Part shown: in pieces, positions 43,539-54,754 of the stretch
Layout: every line of letters starts with the position of its first letter
Numbering within the stretch: position 1 is the stretch's first letter
NCBI GenBank assembly: GCA_947565635.1
Contig: CANOGU010000008.1
Span: forward strand, 1 to 64,000
Length of the DNA stretch: 64,000 nt
Source of the DNA: an uncultured Lactobacillus sp.
Lineage (GTDB): Bacteria > Bacillota > Bacilli > Lactobacillales > Lactobacillaceae
Direction of reading: 5' to 3'
Position numbers and translations under genes: made by a program
The notes under the pieces: model-generated
What the model was told of the DNA's origin: nothing
The model's database searches: none
The model's input: only the letters and a program-made list of their open reading frames with translations

Positions 43539-43624
43539 AATAATTATCTCCTTTGTAAATCTAATTAAGTGTTTTTCAGTGTTTGAGTGTTGATCTATAA
43601 ATTAAATGTATGCACTTTCATCAT

Positions 43625-43639
43625 TGAAAGCATTTACAT
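43625..43639 (-). promoter_or_regulatory. Near-cre site over the EIIB promoter
   Basis: On the minus strand ATGTAAATGCTTTCA matches the cre consensus except T for C at the centre. It begins right at the end of the -10 box. Confidence 0.55.
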
Positions 43640-43668
43640 TATAGCACTATTTTAATTATAAGTGTCAA
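43638..43668 (-). promoter_or_regulatory. Promoter of the EIIB operon
   Basis: On the minus strand TTGACA (43663-43668), 19-nt spacer, extended -10 TGCTATAAT (TATAAT at 43638-43643). Confidence 0.65.
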
Positions 43669-43683
43669 TTAATAACTAAAAAA

Positions 43684-45114
43684 TTATTTACCTTCAGCTT
43701 CGTCTTTCTTAAGCGTTGCAGCTTCTCTTTGAACCAAGATCTTGTCGTATTTTCTAGCAAATGGCCAGTAGATTAAGGTTGAAATTACTAGAGTACATGC
43801 TTGCCAAATTGCCATCTTCCAGCCACCAATTAGGAAACCAGAAATAACAGCAGGCATTGTCCATGGACAAGCAAAACCGTTAAGAGGAGGAACAATACCG
43901 GTTTTAATTACAAAGTAAGTTGAAATTGCAACTACAACTGGAGTTAAGAAGAATGGGATTGCTAAGAATGGGTTCATAACAATAGGTAAACCAAATAGGA
44001 ATGGTTCGTTAATATTAAAGATACCAGGAACTAATTCAACTTTACCAATTGAACGTAATTGTGCTGATTTAGCAGCAATTAAGATAAAGATAATTAAACC
44101 TATAGTAATACCTGAACCAGTTAAGTTAATGAAGTTGTTGTAGAATTCGTTAGTAACAACGTGGGCACCGTTAGCGATAGTCAACTTACCAGCCTTGTAT
44201 AATTGGGCGTTATCGAATGAGTTGGCCTGAAGCATTGGACCAGCTAAGGAACCAACAATCAAACCACCGTGAACACCAAAGAACCAGAAGAATGGTACTA
44301 AGAATCCAATAGCGATGGCACCACCAAGTGAATCAGAGATACCTTGAAGTGGAATTTGAAGAGTTTGGTAGGTCCATTGTAAGAAGTCTGAACCAGTAGT
44401 TAACTTAAAGCCTGCGTAAATAAGCATAGTACCAATTAAGATAATTCCTGATGGAATCATAGCAGTAAATTGGTTAGAGACAGCAGCTGGAACTTGTTCA
44501 GGTAACTTAATAGTCCAGCCCTTTTTCATAATAGCTGAGTAAATCCAGCCGACTAACAAACCAACAATGATTGCGGCGATCATTCCGTCGCCACCAAGCC
44601 AGGTAATGTTGAAGACACCTGTAACTGGTGATTCTAGGAATGTTTGTAAAGCGTGTGGTAACTTATCAATATTTTCAGTTACTGCTTTTGCACTCATTCC
44701 ACCGTCAATACCTTTAGCCATGGCATTCTTTAATGGGCTGTCAATAGTTAAAGTTTGAAGCATTAAGAATGCGGCTAGTGAAGTAAGACCGGGAGCTAAT
44801 GGTTCATATCCTTCATTTTTAACATAAATGTAGGCAATACCAACTGATGCCCACATAGCCATGATGCTAAAAGTAGTAGTGTAGGCTTGGTTAAAGAAGG
44901 CTCCCCATCCGGAACTATTAATTGCATCAGCTACAGCTGGAATAGGAATATTTCCTAAAATTAAGAAAATAGATCCAATAAGAATAAATGGTAAAGTATA
45001 AATCATACCATTTTGTAAAGCTTGGATAGCCTTAGTATTAACAAATTTCATTACTGGAGGCAGTATGCATTTATTAACAAACACACTAAAGCCTGATTGT
45101 TTTTGTTCGCCCAT
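43684..45114 (-). CDS. PTS lactose/cellobiose-family EIIC permease (second)
   Basis: 476 residues, about ten helices. GSIFLILGNIPIP, FFGVHGGLIVGSLAGPML, GSGITIGLIIFILIAAKSAQL and IFNINEPFLFGLPIVMNP mark the family. A basic/acidic C-terminal tail is present. It imports a beta-glucoside, with EIIB and EIIA from the next operon. Its ATG overlaps the GH1 stop (TAATG), so the two are translationally coupled. Confidence 0.96.
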   Translation of the reverse strand: MGEQKQSGFSVFVNKCILPPVMKFVNTKAIQALQNGMIYTLPFILIGSIFLILGNIPIPAVADAINSSGWGAFFNQAYTTTFSIMAMWASVGIAYIYVKNEGYEPLAPGLTSLAAFLMLQTLTIDSPLKNAMAKGIDGGMSAKAVTENIDKLPHALQTFLESPVTGVFNITWLGGDGMIAAIIVGLLVGWIYSAIMKKGWTIKLPEQVPAAVSNQFTAMIPSGIILIGTMLIYAGFKLTTGSDFLQWTYQTLQIPLQGISDSLGGAIAIGFLVPFFWFFGVHGGLIVGSLAGPMLQANSFDNAQLYKAGKLTIANGAHVVTNEFYNNFINLTGSGITIGLIIFILIAAKSAQLRSIGKVELVPGIFNINEPFLFGLPIVMNPFLAIPFFLTPVVVAISTYFVIKTGIVPPLNGFACPWTMPAVISGFLIGGWKMAIWQACTLVISTLIYWPFARKYDKILVQREAATLKKDEAEGK

Positions 45115-46493
45115 TATATTTCGTCTCCATTATCTTTTAATACTTTTTGGAACCAATAAAATGATTTCTTGGGAACACGTTTTAAATCTTTTAAGTCATG
45201 ATTTGAACGGTTGACGTAAACAGCACCATAGCGTTTTTCCATATCGGCATGTGAACTTGGAATATCGATTAATCCCCAACCTAGATAACCTAAAACTTTA
45301 GCTCCATCTAAGAACATGGCATCTTTCATAGCCTTAATATGTTCTTCATGGTAAGCAATACGTTCATCATCTTCGATCATATGCTCACCATCCCAAGTTT
45401 CTTTTAGGCCGATTCCGTTTTCAATTGGGAAGACTGGAATCTTGTAATGGTTGTACATAGTGGTAATAGCGTTTCTAAAACCAAGTGGATCAATTGTCCA
45501 GCCCCAAGCATTTGTCTTGAGATAGTTGTTTTCTACACCGCCATAATTCATGTAACAGTTAGGTGCAACGTCAACAGGAATTTTATCAGCTGAAACTGTC
45601 CAAGAAGAATAGTAACTAAAAGCTAAAAAGTCAGCTTTTGCTTTTTTCATTTCTTCTTTATCATCTTCGGTTATATCCCAACTAATATTATGTTCTTTAG
45701 CATATTGCATCACTTCTGGTGAATAACCGCGACCAGTATCTGCATCATAAATATTGAAATTCAAAAATTCTTGAATTTGTTTTGCTGCCCAAACATCAGT
45801 AGACTTCGAAGTTTCAGGATAAATTTGTTGGAAGGCAAGCATTCCACCGATTTTTACATCATCATATTTTTCATGGATGTAATTAGCTAATCGAATATGA
45901 CTGATCATGGTGTGGTGAAAGATGGTATACATATCATCTAAAATTTTGTCACCTTTTTCATAACCGGAGATGTTAAATACTTCATCTTGGAAATAAAGAT
46001 TGTGTTCATTGAAAATAATCCAGTACTTAACTCGATCTGAAAAATGATCAATCATCTTTTTGCCGAATCTAACAAAAGCATCAACAACATGGCGTGACAT
46101 AAAACCGTTGTATTCTTTAGCTAGGTGTAGTGGCATGTCAAAGTGATAAAGACAAATCATTGGCTCGATTCCGCGATCAAGCATGGCATTTACTAATTTG
46201 TCGTAAAATTCAATTCCCTTAGGATTAAAATCCCCGTCTCCCTCGGGACAAACTCTTGACCATGAAATTTGAATACGATACATATTCATATTCATTTCTT
46301 TCATTAGGTCTAAATCTTCATCATAACGATGGTACTCATCAATTGCGGTGTGCCAATCTGTAGTATTTTCTGTAGCAGGACGCACATCGTAAACTGATAA
46401 ACCTTTACCGTCTTCATTCCAGGCACCTTCAGTTTGCATACTTGAAACTGAATTGCCCCAGAAGAAGTCTTTAGGCATTTTGTGCTTATTCAT
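45114..46493 (-). CDS. GH1 6-phospho-beta-glucosidase (third of three)
   Basis: The ATG at 46493 follows AAGGA. 459 residues. PKDFFWGNSVSSMQTEGAW, acid/base Glu in WIIFNEHNLY, nucleophile Glu in FPIENGIGLK, and closing EKRYGAVYVNRS. The Trp-Gly-Asn-Ser start and NEHN acid/base context set it apart from the other two, which suggests a different phosphorylated substrate. It is followed by its own EIIC. A perfect cre lies between its promoter and start. Confidence 0.95.
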   Translation of the reverse strand: MNKHKMPKDFFWGNSVSSMQTEGAWNEDGKGLSVYDVRPATENTTDWHTAIDEYHRYDEDLDLMKEMNMNMYRIQISWSRVCPEGDGDFNPKGIEFYDKLVNAMLDRGIEPMICLYHFDMPLHLAKEYNGFMSRHVVDAFVRFGKKMIDHFSDRVKYWIIFNEHNLYFQDEVFNISGYEKGDKILDDMYTIFHHTMISHIRLANYIHEKYDDVKIGGMLAFQQIYPETSKSTDVWAAKQIQEFLNFNIYDADTGRGYSPEVMQYAKEHNISWDITEDDKEEMKKAKADFLAFSYYSSWTVSADKIPVDVAPNCYMNYGGVENNYLKTNAWGWTIDPLGFRNAITTMYNHYKIPVFPIENGIGLKETWDGEHMIEDDERIAYHEEHIKAMKDAMFLDGAKVLGYLGWGLIDIPSSHADMEKRYGAVYVNRSNHDLKDLKRVPKKSFYWFQKVLKDNGDEI

Positions 46494-46506
46494 AATATTC
46501 CTTCTT

Positions 46507-46521
46507 TGCAATCGCTTACAT
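46507..46521 (-). promoter_or_regulatory. cre site (CcpA) before the third GH1 gene
   Basis: On the minus strand ATGTAAGCGATTGCA fits the cre consensus fully. It lies 14 nt upstream of the start codon, where bound CcpA would block transcription. Confidence 0.85.
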
Positions 46522-46607
46522 ATTTTACATGTATAAATATAAGCTTATTTAGAACAAAAGTAAAGCACTTTCATTTAAAAATATATACTTTTGATAAATT
46601 AGATAAC

Positions 46608-46642
46608 AAAAAAGGACTGAGATAGTTTCCTCAGTCCTTTTT
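46608..46642 (-). terminator. Terminator of the ROK gene
   Basis: AAAGGACTGAG pairs with CTCAGTCCTTT. On the minus strand it is followed by T6. Confidence 0.85.
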
Positions 46643-46695
46643 CATGATGCTTTCAAACACATTTATTTAATAATAAAAAAGTGTCTATATAAAAT

Positions 46696-47556
46696 TTAAT
46701 GCTCTTTTTCAAAATCTGCAACCGCTCCACGCAAATTTGCTTCATTTTTTAACGTACAAATATCCAAAATTGGTTTAATTGTCGTAACTTTGATCTTATT
46801 TCTTAATTTAGCAATCTCATCATCAAGTAGTGGAACTAATTCGGGATTTTGTGAAATTCCACCACCAATAATAATTTTTTCAGGATCAAAACTGTGTTGA
46901 ATATTAAAAATTGCGACAGCAAGAGCATGTAAGAACTTTTCGCGTTCTTCTTGAGCAATTGGATCATCAGTGTCTGCGAGTTCAAAAACAGTTTTACCGT
47001 CAAAATCTTTTCCAGTTTTCTTATTGTAGCTCTTAGCCATGGTAACAGGTGAAGCTAGATCGCTTAACTGCTTACCATCAATAATCATAAAGCCAAATTC
47101 ACCACCGTAGAGATGAGCACCATGCCAAATTTGATTGTTAATAATGATACTTCCGCCAACACCGGTCCCAATAACTAAAAATGCCATGCTCTTGCATCCT
47201 TTAGCTGCTCCGTCAGCGATTTCGGCAAGAGCTGCACAATTTGCATCATTTTCGATACTTACTGGTAGACCAAATCTTTTTTCTAATTCAGGTACGATTT
47301 TAAAGTTATGAATATAAGGTAGGGCACTTGCTCCTTCAATTACTCCGGTAGCTTTATTAACAGCACCGAGAGAAGAAATTGCTACACCATCAATTTTATG
47401 ATTAGCTTTTATTTCATTAACTGCATCAGTTAATTCCTCATAAAAAGTATCTAAATTATCTGGCGTATCAATGGTAAATATCATTTTTAATTTTTGATTT
47501 ATCCAAGTAGCGATTTTAATAGTTGTTCCGCCAATATCAATTGCAATTAAGTTCAT
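46696..47556 (-). CDS. ROK-family sugar kinase, zinc motif absent
   Basis: The ATG at 47556 follows AGAGAGG; the upstream in-frame starts lie in the leader. 286 residues. MNLIAIDIGGTTIKIA is the ATP-binding start; ENDANCAALAE and VIGTGVGGSIIINNQIWHGA are ROK marks, with the catalytic Asp in NDAN. The CxCGxxGCxE zinc motif usual in ROK glucokinases is missing (SDLASPVTMAKSYN stands there). This, and the place beside beta-glucoside genes, fits the BglK-like beta-glucoside kinase subgroup. It makes a sugar 6-phosphate from ATP. Confidence 0.9.
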   Translation of the reverse strand: MNLIAIDIGGTTIKIATWINQKLKMIFTIDTPDNLDTFYEELTDAVNEIKANHKIDGVAISSLGAVNKATGVIEGASALPYIHNFKIVPELEKRFGLPVSIENDANCAALAEIADGAAKGCKSMAFLVIGTGVGGSIIINNQIWHGAHLYGGEFGFMIIDGKQLSDLASPVTMAKSYNKKTGKDFDGKTVFELADTDDPIAQEEREKFLHALAVAIFNIQHSFDPEKIIIGGGISQNPELVPLLDDEIAKLRNKIKVTTIKPILDICTLKNEANLRGAVADFEKEH

Positions 47557-47698
47557 TAGTATTACCTCTCTTTTTATCTTATATTTCATGTTAATCACCA
47601 AAGTAAGCGTTGTCAATAAGTATATATTTTTCATGAAGTACAACTAATATTAAATGTTTTGCTATAATTGAAAGTAATTGATATAAAGGGGAAAAGAC

Positions 47699-48361
47699 AT
47701 GAATACGCCATCATCCAGACAAGGAAATTTGACTAGATATATTGTTTATTTAGTCTTGTATTTAATTGTAATTGGAGTTAAAAAATTAGCTCTATTAAAT
47801 GATCATGTAAATAAAATAGGGTACTTTTTTTTCTTACTTTGTTCCTTGTTTACTTTATATTTTTATATTCGTCAATTTAATCGAGAACAACGATTTTTTG
47901 AAGAAAGGCCTACAATGCCTTTATTGGCAGATTATGGATTTATAGTTGGTGTATCCATTCTCGTGATTTTAGGACGTATTTTTGTTTCCTATCTTCAAGC
48001 TAAGGGAAGCGTGCCCTTAATGTCTTTTCAAATAATTTATCAAAAAGCTGAATGTAATCTTTTATTTTGGTTTCTTATATTTTCTACTGGTCTTTTGCTG
48101 CCAGCGATGCAAGTATATTTAACAACAGGCTTTTTCTTTAATTATGGGTTTAGAGCCCAGAATATGGTTAGCGGTATAGTTGGCATTATGTGTTCAGGCT
48201 TTCTCTATGGAATACTTAATTTTCAAACTTCATTTAGTTTATTTATTCTTAATAGTCTTTATGGGATGCTATTTGCTTGGTCTTACTTATATTCACAAAG
48301 AATCGTGATGCCAATTTATTTAGCAATCCTAAATGGAATTTTTATGGTGATTTTAGCCTAA
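47699..48361 (+). CDS. CPBP-like membrane protein lacking the protease residues
   Basis: 220 residues, about seven helices. The last third, with SGFLYGILNF and SLYGMLFAWSYLYSQRIVMP, matches the layout of CPBP intramembrane proteases. However, the EExxxR motif expected in the helix LLPAMQVYLTTGFFFN is absent. It is probably an inactive relative, function unknown. RBS AAGGGG. Ends at a shared terminator with tRNA-Gly. Confidence 0.6.
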   Translation: MNTPSSRQGNLTRYIVYLVLYLIVIGVKKLALLNDHVNKIGYFFFLLCSLFTLYFYIRQFNREQRFFEERPTMPLLADYGFIVGVSILVILGRIFVSYLQAKGSVPLMSFQIIYQKAECNLLFWFLIFSTGLLLPAMQVYLTTGFFFNYGFRAQNMVSGIVGIMCSGFLYGILNFQTSFSLFILNSLYGMLFAWSYLYSQRIVMPIYLAILNGIFMVILA

Positions 48362-48363
48362 CA

Positions 48364-48400
48364 AAAAACGAGGAACTTCATAAAGTTCCTCGTTTTTTAA
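48364..48400. terminator. Bidirectional terminator
   Basis: AAAACGAGGAACTT pairs with AAGTTCCTCGTTTT. T6 follows on both strands, serving the CPBP-like gene and tRNA-Gly. Confidence 0.85.
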
Positions 48401-48404
48401 TATA

Positions 48405-48475
48405 AGCGGATAGCGTGAATCGAACCCGCATCTTCAGCTTGGGAAGCTGACATTTTACCATTAAACTATACCCGC
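48405..48475 (-). tRNA. tRNA-Gly (CCC anticodon)
   Basis: Minus strand: acceptor GCGGGTA pairs with TATCCGC (one G.T), D stem GTTT/AAAT, anticodon stem TCAGC/GCTGA around TTCCCAA (anticodon CCC, glycine), and T arm GCGGG-TTCGATT-CACGC. The second T-stem pair from the loop is a G.A mismatch (52-62). Unique, single tRNA. A perfect 10-bp inverted repeat at 48479-48503 lies just upstream. Confidence 0.9.
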
Positions 48476-48501
48476 ATAAGCAAAATGATTATATCATTTT
48501 G

Positions 48502-49113
48502 CTAACGATGTGGCAACTGATGCCTATTCAAATTATATTCTGAACGATCAAGTAGAGAAGTAAAGTTTTGAAAGAGCCAACGACGTAATTCAGATGGCTT
48601 TAATACTAATGGCATTCTTTCATGAACTGGAAGCACAGTATCATTAGAAGCAGTAGTAACCATTGAAAAATCATCACCTTTATAAATGCCAGCGATTAGT
48701 GCCATCGGTTCATCTTTTGCAGTAAAAGATGAGTGCTCATGATAGGTTTTGTTATTTGAAGCAAGGTAAGTTTGCTTGCTGCTTTCCCAGAATTCATTAG
48801 CTAAAATAATACAACGCTGACGAGCAAATGAATCATCCCACATTGATGGCTTTTCTTCATAAAAACGCTCTACCCGAGCATTATAAATTACTCGATTCTT
48901 TTTAAATGGACTAGGATAGCCCCATTTCTTTTCAACTAGCTTTAGTTCGTCATCGCTATATAGCATAACTAAAGATGGAGACTTAGGATAAATTTGAGTA
49001 ACAGATTCAAATTTATCTTCAATATTTTTTGATACAACTAGCGGTAATTTTAAATCGGTTTTTAGATATGTCTTAATTTCTTTAAGCGACGGCATTTCAT
49101 AATGACTACACAT
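48502..49113 (-). CDS. SRAP-family (YedK/HMCES-type) protein
   Basis: 203 residues. Cys2 (MCSHYE) is the nucleophile that crosslinks to abasic sites after Met removal. NARVERFYEEK, the Glu in LANEFWESS, and the conserved His in LPVHERMPLVL complete the usual active site. In bacteria YedK protects abasic sites in single-stranded DNA. It is a single gene with RBS GAAAGGA; no SOS box was noticed. Confidence 0.94.
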   Translation of the reverse strand: MCSHYEMPSLKEIKTYLKTDLKLPLVVSKNIEDKFESVTQIYPKSPSLVMLYSDDELKLVEKKWGYPSPFKKNRVIYNARVERFYEEKPSMWDDSFARQRCIILANEFWESSKQTYLASNNKTYHEHSSFTAKDEPMALIAGIYKGDDFSMVTTASNDTVLPVHERMPLVLKPSELRRWLFQNFTSLLDRSEYNLNRHQLPHR

Positions 49114-49247
49114 CCTTATTCATCCTTTCTTTATATAATTTTTCTCTCAATTTAATTTTAGCAAGTTTTAGGTAAGTTTAAACAAATAAGGATTTTTGCT
49201 AGAATTGGAGGTAAAGTTAAAGATTACAGATATATTGGAGAAAAAAT

Positions 49248-50276
49248 ATGACAAAGGAAATTTTATTAACTGGAGATAGACCAACCGGAAAACTTCATAT
49301 TGGTCACTATATTGGCTCCTTAAAAAACCGTGTAAAATTACAAAATGAAGGTAAATATGACCCTTATATTATGATTGCGGACACTCAAGCACTAACTGAT
49401 AATGCTAGAGATCCTGAAAAAATTAAGAATAGCTTAATTCAAGTAGCTTTGGACTACTTAGCTGTTGGACTAGATCCTGAAAAGTCTACTATCTATGTGC
49501 AATCACAAATCCCTGCTCTTTTTGAATTAACTGCTTATTACATGGATTTGGTAACAGTTGCACGTTTAGAGAGAAATCCAACTGTTAAGACTGAAATTAA
49601 ACAAAAGAATTTTAAAGATTCAATTCCAGTTGGATTCTTGAATTATCCTGTTTCCCAAGCTGCTGATATTACCGCCTTTAAAGCAACTGTGGTACCGGTA
49701 GGGGATGATCAAGAACCAATGCTTGAACAAACTCGTGAAATTGTACGTACATTTAACCGAGTATATAATACTGATATTTTGGTTGAGCCAAAGGGCTACT
49801 TCCCACCTAAGGGACAAGGCAGACTTCCAGGCTTAGACGGTAATGCGAAGATGTCTAAATCACTTGGCAATGCGATTTACTTAGCTGATGATGCAAAGAT
49901 TGTACAAAAGAAAGTTATGTCAATGTACACCGATCCAAACCATATTCATGTAGAAGATCCTGGTCAAGTAGAAGGAAACACTGTATTTACTTATCTTGAT
50001 GTTTTTGCACCGGATAAAGATAAGGTAGCTGAACTTAAGGAACAATACCGAAAAGGTGGTTTGGGCGACGTAAAAATCAAACGTTACTTAAACAGGGTTC
50101 TTGAAGAAGAACTCGCTCCAATTAGAGAGCGTCGTGAGAAATTTGCTCAAGATCCAGATGCTGTATATGAAATGCTCTTAGAAGGATCAAAGAAGGCAAA
50201 TGAAGTTGCTAACCAAACTCTACAAGAAGTTAGAGAAGCAATTGGTTTAAATTATTTTGATAGATTAAACAAATAA
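49248..50276 (+). CDS. trpS: Tryptophanyl-tRNA synthetase
   Basis: 342 residues, normal for Trp[19 protein letters not shown] holds the HIGH motif; [10 protein letters not shown] holds [20 protein letters not shown] is the tryptophan/ATP site text. It charges tRNA-Trp. Unlike tyrS, only about 130 nt lie upstream and no T-box core is seen. RBS TTGGAG. Followed 19 nt later by the dCMP deaminase gene. Confidence 0.97.
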   Translation: MTKEILLTGDRPTGKLHIGHYIGSLKNRVKLQNEGKYDPYIMIADTQALTDNARDPEKIKNSLIQVALDYLAVGLDPEKSTIYVQSQIPALFELTAYYMDLVTVARLERNPTVKTEIKQKNFKDSIPVGFLNYPVSQAADITAFKATVVPVGDDQEPMLEQTREIVRTFNRVYNTDILVEPKGYFPPKGQGRLPGLDGNAKMSKSLGNAIYLADDAKIVQKKVMSMYTDPNHIHVEDPGQVEGNTVFTYLDVFAPDKDKVAELKEQYRKGGLGDVKIKRYLNRVLEEELAPIRERREKFAQDPDAVYEMLLEGSKKANEVANQTLQEVREAIGLNYFDRLNK

Positions 50277-50295
50277 TTTAAAGAAGGTAAGATTA

Positions 50296-50784
50296 ATGAC
50301 AAGAGACAGGATTCCGTGGAAGCAATATTTCATGATGCAGGCCTTAGTTATCGCACAACGCTCCACTTGTGATCGTGCTTTAGTTGGGAGCGTAATAGTT
50401 AAGGATGACCGGATGATTGCAACGGGATATAACGGTAGTGTTTCCGGTCAGCCGCACTGTGATGACGTAGGCCACTTGATGGTTGATGGACATTGCGTTA
50501 GAACTATTCATTCTGAAATGAACGCTTTAATTCAGTGTGCTAAAAATGGTATCTCAACTGAAGGTACTGAAATTTATGTTACCTATTTTCCATGCTTTAA
50601 TTGCAGTAAATGTTTAGTGCAAGCAGGCATTAAGAAAATCAATTATTATTATGACTATCATGATAATCCTTTGGCACTTAAACTCTTACGTGAAAAGGGT
50701 GTAGCAATTGAACAAGTAACGTTAGATCATAAGTATGTTCAAAGCTTAGCTGATAGGTTAGAGAAGGCTGATAATGAAAAATAA
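50296..50784 (+). CDS. comEB: dCMP deaminase family protein (ComEB type)
   Basis: 162 residues. Zinc site His-Glu in TIHSEMNALIQ and the PCxxC motif in YFPCFNCSKCLVQAG; nucleotide text GYNGSVSGQPHCDD. It deaminates dCMP to dUMP for thymidylate synthesis, or acts as the ComE operon protein 2 relative. RBS GAAGG. It ends inside the next gene by an 11-nt overlap. Confidence 0.93.
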   Translation: MTRDRIPWKQYFMMQALVIAQRSTCDRALVGSVIVKDDRMIATGYNGSVSGQPHCDDVGHLMVDGHCVRTIHSEMNALIQCAKNGISTEGTEIYVTYFPCFNCSKCLVQAGIKKINYYYDYHDNPLALKLLREKGVAIEQVTLDHKYVQSLADRLEKADNEK

Positions 50785-51361
50785 ATTTGTTAGTTTTCTA
50801 TCTTTATTAGCTTGTCTTCTATTATTAACTGCTAGTACAAGTTCATTTATTAATGATCCAGAAAATTTGTTTAACACTAAAACTGAAGAACTTGTTACGC
50901 AAAAAAATGTAGAGTATCAAAAGACAAAGAGTAAACCTGAGATTCGTCTTTTAAGTTTAAAGGATAGTAATGCAATAAATAGAATTCGACCACAGAAGAA
51001 TCAAGTTATCATTGCAGCAGCCTTACAAAACAAGAAGAAAAATATCCAAATTCTTGTTGGTAAAAATTATCAGGACACTTTAACGCAGGCTAAATGTAGT
51101 AACATTATTCGCTATGCGGGTAACAAGTTGAGAAGTGAAAAGCAAGCAACTTTTAATTCGGGCATTCAATTGGTATTTAATGCCTGTGCAACCTTAATCG
51201 CACAAAAAGATAAGTTGTCTTATGATAAAAATTCTTTAACTCAAGAAGAATTACAAAAAATAGACCATCCACAAAGCGTAAATTTAGTTTGGGGATTAGT
51301 GATTGCGGCCTTAATTAGTTTTGGACTAGTTTTATTTAAGAGTATGCGAAAACCGCATTAA
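50774..51361 (+). CDS. TPM-like exported membrane protein
   Basis: 195 residues. Signal peptide (FVSFLSLLACLLLLTAS), an extracytoplasmic domain of about 130 residues with DPENLFNTKTEELVTQKNV, IQILVGKNYQDTL, and ATFNSGIQLVFNACATLIAQ, then a C-terminal helix at about 170-188. The order of motifs matches TPM-domain (former DUF477) proteins of membranes. Function unknown. Overlaps the deaminase gene, so it is co-transcribed. Confidence 0.65.
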   Translation: MKNKFVSFLSLLACLLLLTASTSSFINDPENLFNTKTEELVTQKNVEYQKTKSKPEIRLLSLKDSNAINRIRPQKNQVIIAAALQNKKKNIQILVGKNYQDTLTQAKCSNIIRYAGNKLRSEKQATFNSGIQLVFNACATLIAQKDKLSYDKNSLTQEELQKIDHPQSVNLVWGLVIAALISFGLVLFKSMRKPH

Positions 51362-51365
51362 GGAC

Positions 51366-51394
51366 TTGACTAAATGCTAGTTAGCCGTTAAAGT
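51366..51394 (+). promoter_or_regulatory. Promoter of the M-box transcript
   Basis: TTGACT at 51366-51371, 17-nt spacer, TAAAGT at 51389-51394, about 30 nt before the aptamer. Confidence 0.65.
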
Positions 51395-51419
51395 ATCAGT
51401 AGAAATTAAATATTTAGAG

Positions 51420-51636
51420 CAAATAAACTGTTAGGTGAGACTCCTACGTGAACACATGCTGTCGCCCAGCAACATCCAGAGATGCCAACGGGTCAAACAG
51501 GGATCGTCGATATAAGGCCCTCCCCAGCCAGCTAGTTATATTTTTATAACCTTACGTCACGTAGTGTTAAAACTGAACGACGAGTATAAAAATCGCTTGG
51601 ATTTAAGCCGATGCAGTTTTTGCATCGGTCTTTTTG
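51420..51636 (+). ncRNA. M-box (ykoK-type) Mg2+ riboswitch with terminator
   Basis: The conserved core is clear: TTAGGTGAGACTCCTACGTG, AACACATGCTGTCGCC, GAGATGCCAACGGGTCAAAC and ATCGTCGATATAAGG, and a 3' strand ACTGAACGACGAG near 51572-51584. The terminator pairs GCCGATGCA (51607-51615) with TGCATCGGT and ends in T5. The M-box stops transcription when cytoplasmic Mg2+ is high and normally precedes Mg2+ transporters. Here it precedes a truncated MgtA-like gene. Confidence 0.95.
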
Positions 51637-51671
51637 TTTGTTTGCTAGGTTCTTAAGAAAGGATGTTGAAG

Positions 51672-52658
51672 ATGTTCAAAATCAACACTTCCGGCACAAG
51701 AAATACTACAGACACCAAGCTGGTGCGCCGGATTGCACGCGAAGATAAGTTTGCGACGCTGCAACGATTAAAAACCTCAATTAGTGGCCTTCAAAGTAAA
51801 GATGCGAGGCAACGCTTAGCAAAATACGGTTCTAATGAAATAATAATCAAACATGATAAGACTAAGCTTCACTATTTTCTAAAGGCTTTTATAACTCCTT
51901 TTTCCCTGACGTTACTTTTTTTAGCAATTGTAGCAATTTTTCTAAATTCTTCTCAACGTACTCTTAACTTAAGTCCAGCAATTTTTGTTTTAGCTATTTT
52001 ATTTATCTCAGTAATTTTAACTGCTGTGCAGAATATTCGTATTAATACTAATATTCAGAACTTGATAAATCGAATTTCTAGAACAACTCAAGTAATGCGC
52101 GATTGCACACCACAAAAAATTTTAACTAAAGATCTAACAATTGGTGATGTCGTGTTACTTAAAACTGGAGATATTGTTCCCGCTGACATTAAGCTACTTA
52201 AAAGTAATGATTTAGAGTGTTCTTTACTTGGCGAAGAAGACACTGTGAAAAAGAGTGCTAATTACACTGATAAAAATGATGGCTTAGATTACGCTAATAT
52301 TTTATATGCTGGCACAATTATTCTTTCTGGATCAGGCATTGGCGTTGTTTTTGCGACTGGTAAAGAAACTGTTTTTGGAAGAGTAGTCCAAAATCTTTCT
52401 AAGCTTAATCTAGAAAACTATTTCTTTGATTTTGGTATGAAAAGATTAACTAAAATCTTTTTGACATTGATTCTAGTTATTGTTCCAGTTGTTTTACTAA
52501 TTAATGAAATAATGCGTGGCAATTGGGAAAATGCTTTAATTTTTGCTATGGCAATAGCTGTTGGTATAATGGCTGAAGTAATGCCAACAGCTATTGTAAA
52601 TAACTTGGTAAAAGCCAATATTGATACGCCCAGGATTCGAGCGACATATGACAATTAA
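51672..52658 (+). CDS. Truncated MgtA-like P-type ATPase, N-terminal half only
   Basis: The ATG at 51672 is 9 nt after AAAGG; the ATG at 51663 touches the RBS. 328 residues where MgtA has about 900. Present: N-terminal cytoplasmic part, helices 1-2 (FSLTLLFLAIVAIFL region), the A-domain (LKTGDIVPADIKLLKS), and helices 3-4, ending VMPTAIVNNLVKANIDTP. The chain ends about 25 residues before the phosphorylated Asp (DKTGT). The A-domain TGES motif reads LGEE. So it cannot pump by the normal cycle. The M-box upstream and open frame suggest retention or recent truncation. Confidence 0.85.
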   Translation: MFKINTSGTRNTTDTKLVRRIAREDKFATLQRLKTSISGLQSKDARQRLAKYGSNEIIIKHDKTKLHYFLKAFITPFSLTLLFLAIVAIFLNSSQRTLNLSPAIFVLAILFISVILTAVQNIRINTNIQNLINRISRTTQVMRDCTPQKILTKDLTIGDVVLLKTGDIVPADIKLLKSNDLECSLLGEEDTVKKSANYTDKNDGLDYANILYAGTIILSGSGIGVVFATGKETVFGRVVQNLSKLNLENYFFDFGMKRLTKIFLTLILVIVPVVLLINEIMRGNWENALIFAMAIAVGIMAEVMPTAIVNNLVKANIDTPRIRATYDN

Positions 52659-52666
52659 TTATCTAA

Positions 52667-54753
<2,087 letters not shown>

Positions 54754-54754
<1 letters not shown>

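Noticed and set aside
49114..49247. Possible T-box before trpS
   Set aside because: The gap is too short and the GGTGG core is absent.
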